Source: Camellia lanceoleosa (Eukaryota > Streptophyta > Magnoliopsida > Ericales > Theaceae). From it: a stretch of DNA of 64,000 nucleotides. Below, piece after piece: positions 20,000-31,747 of the stretch (positions are counted from its first letter, which is position 1; every line of letters begins with the position of its first letter). The notes under the pieces were generated by a model. That model did not search any database. It saw only the letters and a program-made list of their open reading frames with translations, and was not told the DNA's origin. The stretch lies in NCBI GenBank assembly GCA_025200525.1, contig CM045768.1, positions 53,879,177 through 53,943,176 of the forward strand. The letters are read 5' to 3'. Made by a program: the position numbers and the translations under genes.

Positions 20000-20722
20000 C
20001 TATCATGCACCATTTTTCAACCGTTTCACTGACGCGTTTTTTCCTTATTGGTCCGGTCTTTGACAGCGAATCTTTTCTCGCTTATACTGTTCGACGCATG
20101 CGTTATCCCAGGCGCAATAATTGTCGCCGTTTCATGTTTTGGACAAAAACGTTTGCCTCTCTCTCTCTTTTCACTTCTGCATTTGAATACCCTACACTTT
20201 CTCTCTCTAAAGCTTTTTCTTCAAATCCGCCCTTGTTCGACCTCGAAGCTCTCGACCTTTATGGCGTCATCAGAAGGCGCCATCCGACCTCGGCGTAGCT
20301 CATTCCGGCCTTCACCCTTTCTGGTAAGCAACTGGCTTTTCTCCTCCAGTTCTTGATTTATCCCTGAAATCTCTTGCTATTGTTGTTCTACTCTCGTATT
20401 TAATTTGCGAATCATTCACCTGAATACATCTTTATTTCTTGATTTTACATATGAGCATTTACACTGTTTCTCCTCTATTCTTGGTCTTCCACCCTTTGTA
20501 TTCTTGAATCTGAAGCTTCGCTCTTGTTTTTCTGTTTTCCAGATTTTCTGCCCTTCATACTTGTTTTTCGTAGATTTAGGTTTGGGATTTGCTTATAGAT
20601 CCATCAATCCTTAGGAAAAACTGAAACCAACTTCACCAATATACACCTAGGTTTAAGTCAAGGTCCCAATAACCCTTCGAAAGTAACCTGTTGCTGTAGC
20701 CTAGGACTTGTATACCAAAACC
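20000..20722 (+). other. 5' leader region of RT-2 antisense gene
   Basis: A pyrimidine-rich leader includes an ATG at about 20261 (MASSEGAIRPRRSSFRPSPF) that runs into a GTAAGC donor at about 20321. The next exon holds the ATG at 20723. A CCAAT-type sequence (TTATTGG) lies near 20045. The arrangement parallels RT-1 positions 2906-3781. Confidence 0.4.
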
Positions 20723-21250
20723 ATGGGTATGTGGAGAAATAGGGTTAACAACCCAACCAAACTAGAGTATTTTAGGCAAGAATTCTCTGTTCCTGCCGAT
20801 GTTCACCTCAGGCTAGCCGGGGATGATGATTCCATTATGCTTACAGACAATACCATGCCATTCCCTATTATTGCTTTTGTTGAGTGTGGACTTCGGCTCC
20901 CACTAAATCCCCTTTTTCGCGAAGTTCTCCACTTCTACAGACTGAACCCCATGCAGCTTACCATCAACTCATATAGGGTGATTAATGGTGTCATAGCCTT
21001 AGCTTGTGAGAGAAGGTTGGGATCACCCTAGCCGACCTTCAATACTGTTATACAATGTGCCCCCTTAATCTGAAGGAAAATGGGCTTCGTATATTACCTT
21101 AAGCCGAGGTCCACCCAATTCAAAATCATAGCCGATCTCCCAGACTCCAACAAGGGGACGACTATCTTATTGCTTCAGGAAATTGGGAGTTCGGCCCGGA
21201 TGAAGATGTCCATATTTTTCCTCTGCCTCGAACAGTTAAAGAGGGCAAGG
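20723..21250 (+). pseudogene. Antisense ORF exon: Transposase_28-type domain, RT-2, frameshifted
   Basis: From ATG 20723 the frame encodes YFRQEFSVPADVHLRLAGDD and later MPFPIIAFVECGLRLPLNPL and YRLNPMQLTINSYRVINGVI. These parallel RT-1 residue for residue in layout. A frameshift at about 21015 ends this frame at 21031. Recognisable coding resumes in other frames (GFVYYLKPRS near 21080; a SGNWEFGPDED-like segment near 21180). It ends at a donor near 21249. At least two frameshifts break the exon. Confidence 0.72.
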
Positions 21251-21338
21251 GTAAGAGCCCTGTGTTACTGCTTAGTTGTTTTCTCTTCAAGTTTTCCATA
21301 CTTATCCCGTTTCTGATGTCTGTTTGTTTTTCTTGCAG

Positions 21339-23124
21339 ACCTCCATCAGCCACCCAAAAGCTTCCGTCAAACCTACTTTCCAGGCACAGACCTGAAAAAG
21401 CTTCTACACCTTCCCATCCACAAGCGCAAAGCTCCACTGCTGTTAAATTTCATCCCCACCTATAAGTCAACTTTGCCCGACGTTCCAAGGAAGAAGAAGA
21501 AGAGCCTCTCTCCATCTACCACCACAACCCAGACTGCATCAACATCTCGGACTGATCAAGGGTCAACCTCGGATCCAGCCGATCTACCATCGACTTCTGC
21601 CCAATTCCTGATCCCAGTAACAGAAAGAAAACGTCGGCGACGTCTTGTAAAAACAGCCGATATGGTGCGCCAAAAACCTGTTGCCCAAGATCTCTTAGCC
21701 AACCTCCCAGCCGACGTTGACGCAATTCCTACTCAAGCCATCCCCCCTCCGAAGCCGAAAAGAACAAAAAAGGCCCAGCCTAAGGATAAGAATGCTGAAG
21801 TTGAGGCTGAGGATGCCCAACTTATCTCCAAGCTGGCGGAAAGCAGCAAATCCCAACCAACCGCTGGGAAGAGGCATGCAAAGGCTCAACCATTAGAATC
21901 CCAAAAATCCAAAAAGCCGAGGTCTTCTTCCACAAAGACTTCGAAGTCAAAGATACCAAGTGTCCCTTGGGCACCCCAATTTACCTTGGAAGACAGGCCA
22001 ATAATGGCAAATGAGAGTGCCGACGACATAAATGTCGGCGTGGCTTTCAGTACTGCGCTACTTTTGCCTGGTGATTTGGAGCGAAATGTTGGGAATAGTG
22101 AGTATGAGAACTACGCTTTAATGCTCCAGCACTCAGTTCAAGTAAGTGCTTTAGTTTCAATACTCGTCCCTTCTTTTTGTTTCATACTTTGAATTTGTTT
22201 TTTTGTTTTTTTGTTTTTTTTTTTTCTAACACTTTTGTTTTCTGTCAGGCTGTCCAATACGCTCATTCCTTTTCAATGCAGTCATTTGAAAATCGAGAAA
22301 AGTTGGCCGAGATGAAGACTGAGTTTTCTGCTCTTCAGAAGATTAATAAAGGCCTCAAAGCCAAAATGAAAAAGTTAGAAGATCAAGCCGAGGCTGCTAC
22401 CAAGGCCCAAACCTTGGCCGAAGAAAAAGCTGAAGCTGCCGAGGCTATAAAGAATGTTGCTGAGGCGCAAAAGAAGGAGGCCGAGGAAAAAGCGGCCCAA
22501 GCCGAGAAGGAACTCCACGAAGCCTTGGCTACAAAAGAAGCCGAAATCAAAGATGCTGACGAAAAAGCTTACGCCCAGGGTGTAGCCGATGTCACTGAAG
22601 ATTACAAACTTCAAGTCAGGCAAGCATGCAATAGGGGATTTTCCCTGGGTTGGATGTCCCTGGTAAAGGAGCTTGATCTTCCTGCTGACTCGCCTTGGCG
22701 CAAGGCTGAGGCAATTTCTCTTCCCTTTCCTCCTCATCCTCCTTCAAGTCAAGCTGAGGAAGAAACTGAATCCGAATCTGAAGCCGAGGTCGAGGATAAG
22801 GATGCTGGTGCCCTGGTAAGGAAGGCCAAGGATGCTAATGGGACCAAGTCTCTACCTCAGGGTGATCAAGTGATGGACTTGACCGAAGATGAAGAGACTG
22901 AGGAAGTGTCCAAGGGGGCTGAGCCAGGGCATCTATCATCCGACCTCCTTCTGGCTGAAAGAAGTCTCAGTAAGACACTTGCTGAGATTGACGCCGAGAT
23001 TGCGGCAGACAAGGAAGCCGAAGTTCTTGTGGAAAAAGATGCTGAGGTTGCGGGAGAACAAGATGTCGAGGTTGTTCTTCAAGAGCCCTCCGAGGTCCCA
23101 GCCCAACCTGCTGCTGAAACTTGA
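21339..23124 (+). CDS. Antisense ORF 3' exons: Lys/Ser/Pro-rich linker plus coiled coil, RT-2
   Basis: The first exon here (acceptor CTTGCAG at 21338, donor CAA|GTAAGT at 22142) has its main frame from 21473. It is rich in KKKK, PKPKRTKKA and Ser runs, like a nuclear-localised linker. An intron at 22143-22247 (TTCTGTCAG acceptor) leads to the last exon, 22248-23124. That exon encodes a long Ala/Glu/Lys coiled coil of about 130 residues, then a GFSLGWMSLVKEL segment matching the RT-1 FKCGWSIAVEQL region, then an acidic tail ending in TGA at 23122. The two long frames are open apart from a probable frameshift near 21450. It lies antisense to pol. Function unknown; it resembles a structural or DNA-associated protein. 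Confidence 0.7.
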
Positions 23125-23480
23125 AGAAACTTAGCTTTTTTCCTTTTTTGTACTTTGTTTATTTTCTTTGCTCTTGTTAATGTTCCCTGAACAATGTAAG
23201 CTTCTTCTTTATGGCTGATGTGCCTTTCTTTGTTACTTTAGAACAATTTACTTCTGCTAGGCGGTTGTGCCTCCTTAGTATACAACTGTTTCTCTTTGAA
23301 TGCTGTAGTCTTTAATTTTTCTTCATTGCTTCTGTTTGATTCTATACTTAGGATATTTTGCATGATTTACATAATTCTTCATTCGCTTAATCTCCTCGGG
23401 GTTACATACCTCGGGTATGTTTACCTGAAGATTTACCTCGGCTAGGACTTCACCTGTAGACTTTCCACAAACTTCAACAA
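23125..23480. other. RT-2 spacer after antisense gene
   Basis: T-rich probable 3' UTR of the antisense gene. No ORF supported. Confidence 0.5.
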
Positions 23481-23760
23481 GTATACAGCATATAAACTTA
23501 ATTTAACTTCATCTTGTAAATCGCTACAAATTTCAACAAGTGAAGATAAACAATTATATCGGCTTAACTTTAACTTGTAAATTGCTATAAATTTCAACAA
23601 GTAAAGATAAGGAATTTATCTCAGCTTAACTTTAACTTGTAAATTGCTACAAATTTCAACAAGTAAAGATAAGGAATTTATCTCAGCTTAACTTTAACTT
23701 GTAAATTGCTACAAATTTCAACAAGTAAAGATAAGAAATTTATCTCAGCTTAACTTCGGC
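23481..23760. repeat. 62-bp tandem array, about 4 units
   Basis: CTTGTAAATTGCTACAAATT-type units start at 23513, 23574, 23636 and 23698 (61, 62 and 62 bp apart). Each holds a short inverted repeat ACTTGT/ACAAGT. It sits in the same place as the RT-1 63-bp array, between the antisense gene and the pol 3' end, but its sequence is unrelated. Confidence 0.88.
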
Positions 23761-23915
23761 TAAGCATTACTAATGTCTACTCTCTGCCCCCAATGTGAAC
23801 CTAAGTTCCTCTTGGGTTCTCATTATTCAAAAAACAACATCATGCAAAGTTGTATAAGTTCGGAAAAATTCTGCTAAGATTTTATTGATCATATCAGCAG
23901 AAGATCAAAGAACAT

Positions 23916-24900
23916 CTAATGATAGAAAAACTTTAAATTACAAGTGTTCCATGGTCTAGGCAATGCTTTGCCTTCATTATCTTCGAGCCGATATGCCCCA
24001 TTTCCTAACACCGAAGTAATTCTGTAGGGTCCTTCCCAGTTTGGGCCAAGCTTGCCCTCTCTGGGATCCTTCTTATTGCCGACGACTTTTCTCAAGACTA
24101 AGTCGTTGACTTGAAAATCCCTTGGATTGACCTTCCTGTTGTAAGCTTTGGCAAGCTGTTGCTGGTATGCTGCAAGCTGGATTGCAGCTTTCTCTCTTCT
24201 TTCTTCCAGTAGGTCCAGATCTCGGGCTAAGAGCACATCATTAGACCCGTTCTCAACTCCCTGTTCTCGATTCTCGATGCCGATTTCCAATGGAATGACT
24301 GCTTCTGTGTCATAAGCCATGGCAAAGGGGGATTCCTCTGTTGATCTTCTCGGCGTAGTGTGATATGCCCAGAGCACGTTGGGCAATTCGTCTACCCACT
24401 TTCCTTTCGCTGCCTGCAGCCTCTTCTTTATTCCATCCAGAATGACTTTGTTTGATGCTTCGGCTTGCCCATTACTTTGGGGAAAGCTAGGTGTTGAAAA
24501 GTAATTCTTTATCTTGAACTTTGCGCAAAAATTCTTGATGAGTATGTCATCAAACCTGTTCCGTTGTCGGCAACGATTGCTCTTGGAATCCCAAATCTGG
24601 TGATGATGTTTTTCCAAATGAAGTTCTTCACATCCACATCTCGGATTTTGGCAAGAGGCTCTGCATCTATCCATTTTGTGAAGTAGTCTGTTGCTACCAG
24701 TAGGTACTTCCGTTGCCTAGTTGCTTGGGGCAATTGTCCAACGAGATCCATGCCCCATTGGGCAAATGGCCAAGGGCTGGAAACCGGGTTCAGGTCGGCA
24801 GCTGGCTGATGTATCAACGGTGTAAACCTCTGGCATTGTCCACACTTCTTCACATAGGCTTCTGCATCTTTTTGCATGTAGAGCCACCAATACCCCTAGG
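23916..24900 (-). pseudogene. RT-2 integrase, frameshifted
   Basis: The frame at 24877-24509 has the zinc-binding CGQCQRF end and the core Asp motifs (WGMDLVGQLP; IPRAIVADNGTG). A frameshift near 24520-24560 leads into the frame ending at 23916. That frame has the catalytic Glu segment (GQAEASNKVILDGIKKRLQA) and a C-terminal GPYRITSVLGNGAYRLED region. Two frames are needed to cover the enzyme, so it is inactive. Confidence 0.88.
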
Positions 24901-24915
24901 TAATGGCCCTGTGAG

Positions 24916-25865
24916 CTAATAATCTACCCCTGCGTGGCTTCCACAAACTCCTTCATGAATTTCATATAAAAAGTCTTCGACCTGAAGAGGGTGTACACAC
25001 CTTAAAAGAGGTCCAGTGAAGGATCTTCTGTAGAGATGTCCTTCTGTTGTCAGACTGAATCTTGCCGACTTCAATCTGACCTTGTGTGCTTCCTTCCGAT
25101 CTTCTAGCAGCTTGCCCTCTTTCAGGAACACAACAATTGCATCCATCCAGCTTGGTCCCATGTCCACACATAACGCTTCTTGCATTGTGTGTGGTGACTC
25201 TATGCTCGGGCCTGATAGGTAATCGATCATTATTGTCCTTGTCTTTCCAGTTTGCATCGAGCTTGCTAAATTGGCCAACGCGTCGGCGTGGTTGTTATCT
25301 TCTCGGCTAACCTGAAGAAGTTTGCAGTTTTGAAACATGTCTGCCAGCCTGATGACTTCTTTTGCGTATGCCGACATCCTTTCATCTCGGGCAGCAAACT
25401 CTCCTGTAGTTTGATTCACTATAAGTTGTGAGTCACAAAAAACGATTACCTCATCTGCCTCTGCTGCTATTGCCAGCTTCAGTCCAGCAATCAATGCTTC
25501 ATATTCCGCCTCATTGTTTGAGGCTTTGAACCCCAAATCGAATAGATCGCTTCCAATATCTCCCCATCGGGGGAAATTAACACTACTCCAGCCCCTGCCC
25601 CCTGCCGGTTTGAGCTCCCATCAACAAAAAGTTGAAAGGAGTCGCCGATGTAAATGCTGCAGGGTTTGAGTTTTTCCTTCCTTGGTTCTTTAGCCTTTGG
25701 CTGGGCTTCTCCTTCCTTGTTTGGACATCGTTCATCTCGGCTCAACGGAGCCCGATATTCGATGTATTCTGGCGAGAACTCGGCCACGAAGTCGGCCAAG
25801 ATTTGGCCCTTAATTCTCGTTTCTCTTTGAACTCCAGGTCGTATTGCCCCAAAACTACGGCCCAT
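24916..25865 (-). pseudogene. RT-2 archaeal-type RNase H and integrase N-terminus, frameshifted
   Basis: The frame at 25865-25491 begins the second RNase H with LFVDGSSNRQGAGAGVVLIS (first catalytic Asp). A frameshift near 25530 moves the rest to 25536-24916. That part carries NNEAEYEALIAGL (Glu), FCDSQLIVNQ (Asp) and NNHADALANLASS (Asp). It continues to the integrase HEGVCGSH zinc-binding start and is then interrupted near 24916. Confidence 0.88.
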
Positions 25866-26222
25866 CTTGCTATTCTTCCAGTCAAGTCTCCTTGTTGCAA
25901 CAAGGATTTTAGTGGGTGCTCTGTTAGAACCACAATCTTGTGAGCCTGAAAATAATGGTTTAGCTTCTTTGAGGCCATTACCAAGGCCAGCATCAATTTC
26001 TCCAGTGGTAGATATCTTGTTTCTGCGTCGGCCAAGGTTTTACTTACATAGTAAACCGCCTTCTGCTCTCCCCTTTCTTCTCGGATTATAACAAAGACTC
26101 ATCAAGTGCTCTGAAACTGCTAAGTATAAAAACAGTTCCTCCCCAGGTTGAGGTGTTGAGAGGACTAGAGCTGAGGTAAGGTATTTCTTCAGGTCGGCCA
26201 AAGCGGCCTCACATTCCTCTGT
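25742..26222 (-). pseudogene. RT-2 first RNase H domain, broken
   Basis: ETRYLPLEKLMLALVMASKK and IVVLTEHPLKSLLQQ match the RNase H that follows RT in Gypsy pol. The frame is interrupted near 26040-26220, where the domain start lies in another frame. Confidence 0.8.
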
Positions 26223-27914
26223 CTATAGAAAATCCATGGCCTTCTTCACCAGATTGAAAAAAGGTTTACATTTGTCCGAACTTCGGCTTATGAATCTGTT
26301 TAGGGTCATGCCCTTCCAAAGAACCTGTTTAGCCGATGTCGGACTCTTCAATTCCAGAATGGCCTTGATCTGATCTGGGCTGGCTTCAATGCCCCTTCTA
26401 GTCACCAGGTATCCCAAGAACTTACCGGATCCGACTCCAAACGCGCATTTCGATGCGTTTAGTCGGAGCCGATATGTTTTGAGTATGTCAAAGACCTCTT
26501 CTAGGTCAGCAAGATGATCCTTTGGTTCCTTGGTCTTCACGACCATGTCATCAATGTAGACTTCTACAGTTCGGCCAATCAAGTGTTTGAACATCTTGGT
26601 TACCAGCCTTTGGTAAGTTGCTCCTGCGTTCTTCAGCCCAAAAGGCATGACTCTGTAACAATACAAACCTTTCGGAGTGATGAACGCTGTCTTCTCTTCA
26701 TCTGGGGGGTACATGGCTATCTGGTGATATCCCCTATATGCATCCAAGAAGCTCATCCTTCCATGTCCAGATGTGGCGTCCACCAACTGGTCGATCTTTG
26801 GCAGAGGGAAGCTGTCTTTGGGACAAGCTTTGTTCAAGTTTGTAAAATCTACGCAGACCCTCCACTTGCCATTCTTCTTCTTTACTACCACGGTGTTTGA
26901 TAACCATGTCGGATAATTAGCTTCTCTAATGGCCCTGGCCTCCAGAAGTCTGTCTACTTCTTCTTCCACTGCTTCGACGTGCATCAACGTCGGTCTTCTG
27001 GCTCGTTGTATTACAGGTTTGGCCGACCTGTCAACGTTGAGTCTGTGACATGTGACCTCGGGGTCAATGCCAGGCATTTCATAGGGTGTCCAGGCGAACA
27101 CCTCAATATTTTTCCTTAGAAAGGCCTCCAACTCCCTTTCTTCTTCTTCGGCTAATCCTGTGCCGAGAAGAAAGAAGCGTTCCTCATCGCCCTCTTGGAC
27201 GAAGATTTTCTTCAATGCTTCTTCACTTTTCTCGGTCGGCTCCTTGCCGACGTCATCTAGGACCTTCATGTCCTCTTTTTCGACTTCTGCCTTCTCTGGT
27301 TCCCGAATGCTACAGGTTAACTTCATTGCTGCCATGGAGCAATTTTTTGCCTGCAACTGATCTCCTCTGATTTCCTCAATCCCATGTTCTGTTGGGAACC
27401 GTAACAGTTGATGCAGAGTTAAGGGAACTGCCCCCATTGCATGCAACCACGGCCTCCCCAAGATGATGTTGTAAGGCGAGGGCGTATCAATCACAATGAA
27501 TTCTGTCTTGACCTTCTTCGTGCCAGCTTGTACCTCTAAGCTTGTTGCGCCTAAAGGCCATGTCGGCGTTCCATTGAAGCCGACCATTGGGCCGTTTGAC
27601 TGCTCCATGTCATCAGGGTGAAGGCCTAACTCCTTGTAACATCTGACATACATGATGTCGCAGGAGCTACCTTGATCAATCAAGATGCGTTTCACCTGGC
27701 ACTCCCCAACCTGGAGGGATACTACCAGGGCATCATTGTGCGGGTGCTGAACCATATCAAAGTCGGCCTCTGTGAAGGTTATCATCGGTCCTTGGCAATC
27801 TTCAGGCCGAGGTCTTTTCAGTCCGACCTGATTGACGTGCTGCAGATGTTTTACCCTCTGTGTCTCCCCCCGTATGTCGTTTTCATTCACCTTTGAGTGG
27901 ATTACATTAACCAC
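26223..27914 (-). CDS. RT-2 pol: protease and reverse transcriptase
   Basis: A 563-codon frame. The protease has [16 protein letters not shown], the same DQGSS variant as RT-1. RT contains [34 protein letters not shown] and the catalytic YIDD (YIDDMVVKT), then the connection segment up to [15 protein letters not shown]. It closely follows RT-1 in order and motifs. The frame ends where the first RNase H should begin. Confidence 0.93.
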   Translation of the reverse strand: MVNVIHSKVNENDIRGETQRVKHLQHVNQVGLKRPRPEDCQGPMITFTEADFDMVQHPHNDALVVSLQVGECQVKRILIDQGSSCDIMYVRCYKELGLHPDDMEQSNGPMVGFNGTPTWPLGATSLEVQAGTKKVKTEFIVIDTPSPYNIILGRPWLHAMGAVPLTLHQLLRFPTEHGIEEIRGDQLQAKNCSMAAMKLTCSIREPEKAEVEKEDMKVLDDVGKEPTEKSEEALKKIFVQEGDEERFFLLGTGLAEEEERELEAFLRKNIEVFAWTPYEMPGIDPEVTCHRLNVDRSAKPVIQRARRPTLMHVEAVEEEVDRLLEARAIREANYPTWLSNTVVVKKKNGKWRVCVDFTNLNKACPKDSFPLPKIDQLVDATSGHGRMSFLDAYRGYHQIAMYPPDEEKTAFITPKGLYCYRVMPFGLKNAGATYQRLVTKMFKHLIGRTVEVYIDDMVVKTKEPKDHLADLEEVFDILKTYRLRLNASKCAFGVGSGKFLGYLVTRRGIEASPDQIKAILELKSPTSAKQVLWKGMTLNRFISRSSDKCKPFFNLVKKAMDFL

Positions 27915-27935
27915 CCGAGGTCCACCTGCCTGTGG

Positions 27936-28943
27936 TTACTGCGCTGGGGGAGGCGGGGTTGCTGGCGCTTGAGGCAATCGTGCCTGTTCTTCCCTTGTTT
28001 TGGCCTCATCCACAAGGTCTCTCAGATGGCCTTGCCTCACCAAATCTTCTAAGTGTGCTTTAAGGGCTCTGCAACCTTGAGTTGGGTGCCCCTGCTCATT
28101 GTGGTAAGCACAACGCCTACCAAGGTTTCTCCCCATAAATTCTCCTGGTGCTCTTGCCGGCGCCCTGAAGTAGGGCTGATTTCGAATTTGATCAAGGACT
28201 TTTTGGACTGGAATTCGGAACACCGTCGTCACTGCTTGCTTAGCCCTCAACTCTGTCTCCTGTTTGTTTTGTCCATTGTTACCTCGGCCTCGCTTCGGCG
28301 AGCCGTTGCCCTTTTCTGGCTTCGTCTCCTTATTCCCCGATATATCTTCCTCGGCTCTGGCATACTTCTCGATTCTGGCCATGAGCTCTTCCATACTCTT
28401 TGGCAGGGTTTTTGCTAAGGACTTCCGCAGTGGACAGTCATCCTTTAGGCCGTTCTTGAAAGACACGACCGCCACCTCCTGGTTGCATTCAGGTATTCGA
28501 TTGAACACCTCATAATACCGCTTTGCATAGGCCCTAAGGCTTTCATCTTTGCTGATCTTCAGAGCCATCAATGCATCCACCCTTAATGGCTGCAGTTTGT
28601 TTGTTATGAACCTGGCCACAAACATCTCGGCCAGGCCTTCCCAGCTCTTCACGTTGTCCTTCGGTAATTTGTGGAACCAATCTGATGCAATCTCCTCGAA
28701 GGATGAAGGGAACACTTTGCAGAGCAACGGCTCGTTCCCACTGTATAATGCCATTGAATTCAAAAATAATCCAACATGGAAGTTAGGGTCTGACTTACCA
28801 TCATATATCTGGAACCTCGGCATACTGAATCTTTTCGACGCGACGAATTTGTCCAATTCCACCGAGAATGGCATCATCGGCTTAACCGGGGAGGTTACTT
28901 CGGCTCCAGCATTCTCCTGCTTCCTCTTGAGGTAATCTCTCAA
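27936..28943 (-). CDS. RT-2 gag, main part
   Basis: A 335-codon frame with the Retrotrans_gag capsid domain (FEEIASDWFHKLPKDNVKSW ... LQPLRVDALMALKISKDESL). A basic linker and the knuckle CAYHNEQGHPTQGC follow, then a Pro-rich tail. It lies just upstream of the protease frame; a single stop or frameshift separates them. Confidence 0.88.
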   Translation of the reverse strand: MRDYLKRKQENAGAEVTSPVKPMMPFSVELDKFVASKRFSMPRFQIYDGKSDPNFHVGLFLNSMALYSGNEPLLCKVFPSSFEEIASDWFHKLPKDNVKSWEGLAEMFVARFITNKLQPLRVDALMALKISKDESLRAYAKRYYEVFNRIPECNQEVAVVSFKNGLKDDCPLRKSLAKTLPKSMEELMARIEKYARAEEDISGNKETKPEKGNGSPKRGRGNNGQNKQETELRAKQAVTTVFRIPVQKVLDQIRNQPYFRAPARAPGEFMGRNLGRRCAYHNEQGHPTQGCRALKAHLEDLVRQGHLRDLVDEAKTREEQARLPQAPATPPPPAQ

Positions 28944-28974
28944 GTCCTCTTTACTTCTCCCTGCAGCCCGGCTG

Positions 28975-29573
28975 TCATTGGACTTTAGCCTTTTTCAAGA
29001 CTACTCTCGGCCTCATGGTGGCCCCTTTCGATCCTTCTCCGCAGACGATCGAACACAATATCCGCCCTGCAACATGCCGATGTTCTTTGGGGTCTGCTTC
29101 CTTGTCGCGATATGTCCTTCGGGACTCTTCTCTCCTCGGCTCTTCTCGGCCGACTTCCCTGGAGGGTCGGTGAGAGTGCCTTCCGCTCCTCGTGTGCTGA
29201 GGGGCTTCGGATTTCTTCCGCCTTCTTACCGGGCATTGGCGTGTCTGTGGCGAATGCTGGCGGTTGCATGACATTATTTTGCATCATGAAGTTGGCGATC
29301 GATCAAGGTCCGCCAACTTGTTTGCCATCTCCTTTACTTCTTCATCCCTCCTCGGACACTGTCTTTCCAGATCCGAGGTCATCCCTCGTTATAGTACTTG
29401 CCCTGGTCTGCTTTCTTCGATGTGTCGCCATCTTGGCCGACGCCTTTCTCTGTGTGATTCTGATCACGAACTTCTTCGTTATGATCTCCTCCTTCAGCGT
29501 TAGGGTCGACGGGTCTTCCACTCCCAGCTGGAGTGTTGTCCCCAATATTTTCCTTCTGCGCGTTACTGGCCAT
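28975..29573 (-). pseudogene. RT-2 gag N-terminal region, frameshifted
   Basis: An ATG at 29573 (MASNAQKENIGDNTPAGSG) lies 15 nt after the primer site and fits as the gag start. It stops at 29379. Charged Arg/Glu-rich segments continue in two other frames to 28975. No intact link to the capsid frame. Confidence 0.65.
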
Positions 29574-29587
29574 CTACTCTCCTTTCG

Positions 29588-29605
29588 TTCCCACAGACGG
29601 CGCCA
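29588..29605 (-). other. RT-2 primer-binding site
   Basis: Minus-strand TGGCGCCGTCTGTGGGAA, 3 nt after the 5' LTR. It is essentially the same as in RT-1. Confidence 0.78.
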
Positions 29606-29608
29606 AAT

Positions 29609-30140
29609 TGTGTGAGTGATATTCCGATCACACCGCCTCCTTAGTAATCCAAATGTAGAACAGGCAGAATAAATGCACAGCTCTCCACCAGAAAGAAAAG
29701 GCTCCGGCGGTGGTTCTTCCACCCGGGGGCACTCCGACGATCAAGTCAATATCTCTCAAAGATAACAAGTGCTAAAATTACTGTTCAAGACTACAAATTG
29801 CGTACCTTAGACCCGCCGGGGGTGCCCTTATTTTATAGTGTCTCTCTATCCTAGTCCCACTAGAAGTCTTACTTCTATGGACTCTCATTCAGTACTTACT
29901 TTGGACTCTACAAGAGATAAGGATAGACTTCCTTAGAATACTATCCTTATCCATCTTGAAGTCTTTCTTCATTCTAGGACTCTTGCCCCTTATCTGATCT
30001 TCTCGGATTCTGATATCTTCGGAGGTGACGTCGGCAACTCCGAGATAACCTCGGCGTAACTACCACGACACGTGGGACCTCGGATGACACTTCGGTGCCA
30101 CCTCGGCCACGTGCTGGTACTCAGAAAATACATCCCCACA
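29609..30140 (-). repeat. RT-2 5' LTR (532 bp)
   Basis: Pairs with 19297-19833. A TATA-like CTATAAAATAAG is present on the minus strand at about 29826-29837. The downstream TSD AAGGT is at 30141-30145. Confidence 0.93.
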
Positions 30141-30233
30141 AAGGTACTTTTTACACTTGTACAAAATAAAAAAATTTAAAATAATAGCATACAAATATGG
30201 ACAACAACTAACACCAATTTGAGTGTAATTAAA

Positions 30234-30381
30234 GATTACTTTAGTAATAACTAAAAATCATAATGATTCGTAATCAATACTATTTTCAAATATAATCAAA
30301 CATTATAGATTACTTTAGTAGTAATTAAAAATCATAATGAGTCGTAATCAATACTATTTTCAAATATAATCAAACATTATA
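30234..30381. repeat. 74-bp tandem duplication
   Basis: 30234-30307 and 30308-30381 are near-identical AT-rich copies beginning GATTACTTTAGTA. Confidence 0.9.
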
Positions 30382-30602
30382 ATAAGGCATAACTAATTTA
30401 ATTTAATAATTTGTTGGTCTCATAGATACAATGACTTGGAACTAACATCAATTTAGACCATAATTTATATACTACATATATAGTATTGTAGGATAACACT
30501 AATTGAAGACTGGAAACAATTTGAGGCTTTGAAGAATTTTTTTTTTTTTTTTTTGGTGCGCATGTGTGTGCGCGCAGGGACCAACCCTTCACAAATTGTA
30601 GA

Positions 30603-30838
30603 TTAAGGCCTCGTTTGGGAACAGGCTAATTTAGTAACTTTTTGGCTAATTGGCTAAAAAGGTTAGTAAGAAAAACCTGTATGTTTGGGCCAACTTTTTG
30701 GTTAATTACGAAACGACGTGCAAAAAGTAGAGAGAAAAGGGAATCTTTGACTTTTTGGTATGGGTTGTTGGCTTTTTGGCTAAAAAGGTAACTTTTTGGC
30801 TAATTGGCTATTTTAGCCTCTTGCCAAACGAGGCTTAA
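30603..30838. mobile_element. Tourist-like MITE (PIF/Harbinger type)
   Basis: Terminal inverted repeats GGCCTCGTTTGGGA (30607) and CCAAACGAGGC (ending 30834) enclose a 228-bp non-coding element with internal GGCTAA/TTGGCTAA repeats. It is flanked by TTAA (30603-30606 and 30835-30838), consistent with a TAA/TTA-type target. Confidence 0.7.
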
Positions 30839-31184
30839 ATGGGTAAGTGAATAATATTACCTAAAATTTTGAAATAATTTGCAAGGACAGTGGCTCTTCT
30901 TTTGTTTGTTATTGATTATTCATTAGATGTGATATTGTCAGATAATAAGATTTATGATTTTGTGTTAAGATATGAAAAATAACTAGAGATATAATAATTA
31001 ATGATTGATTGGTGGTAAAAACTCATATTGTAACAAAAATACCTAATAATTTTTCAGACCCTTTTCGCTATCGAAGCATGCATTTTACTTATTAAAGACA
31101 TGATCGTTACAAAGGTAAAAGTTTGTGATCTCACGTGTGTGGGACTCACAAAATGACCGAGTGATCTACTCGCGTACTGTCCAA
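30839..31184. other. AT-rich, no gene seen
   Basis: No structure recognised beyond AT richness; an (AT)n run follows at about 31183. Confidence 0.5.
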
Positions 31185-31630
31185 TATATATATATATATT
31201 GAGTAGGTTTCTCTCTAGTTTATTGTGTGGATTAAAGTATATTGTTAGATTTATGGAATTCACAACAGATCCTGTTTTGATAATTCAAACCATTCAATGT
31301 GTAGAGATCGTCGAATACTTTATGTCAGTAAAAAATTCCGTTGATTGGATATCAGTAACTCCCTTGATCGGAACACATTTTTGTCAATAATAAATATGAT
31401 TTTAAAAATAAATTATTAACAAAAATGTATTTTGATTATGGGGTTATCAATATTCAATCAACCTAATTTTTTACAAATATAAAATATTCGACGAGTTTTA
31501 CACATTAAACGGTTTGAATTATCAAAATAAAACCTATAATGGATTTTACAAAGCCAACAATATATTCTAGTCTTCACAGTAGATTGAAAAGAAACTTCTC
31601 CCATATATGTATATATATGTATATATGAAG
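31185..31630. repeat. Foldback element with about 190-bp imperfect arms
   Basis: 31200-31385 and the reverse complement of 31425-31580 align. Shared blocks include TTTGATAATTCAAACC, CGTCGAATA and GTAAAAAATT...GTTGATTG. AT-rich (TATA)n tracts lie at both outer ends. No protein. A similar foldback is at 38147-38447. Confidence 0.7.
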
Positions 31631-31747
31631 ATTGCAATATAACATGTGTATCTAATTTATTTTTAGAGGGATGAGAAAGGTGACAAAGGAGGGGATTATG
31701 GTTTATATTACTTTGGAATTCCCCCCATTGAGCTAAACAGAAAAATA

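Larger units (their letters stand above)
19292..30145 (-). mobile_element. RT-2: second Tat-lineage Ty3/Gypsy retrotransposon, 10.8 kb, TSD AAGGT
   Basis: LTRs at 19297-19833 and 29609-30140 are flanked by AAGGT at 19292-19296 and 30141-30145, a perfect 5-bp duplication. Minus-strand order is 5' LTR, primer site, gag, protease-RT, RNase H, second RNase H and integrase. A 62-bp array, an antisense coiled-coil gene and the 3' LTR follow. It has the same plan as RT-1 but a different LTR family. Several frameshifts break gag, RNase H and integrase. Confidence 0.95.

Noticed and set aside
20005..20356. Overlapping plus-strand frames with Ser/Leu/Phe-rich translation
   Set aside because: Mostly the leader of the RT-2 antisense gene. 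Only the short MASSEGAIRPRR segment near a splice donor looks meaningful, so I list it as a leader and not a gene.
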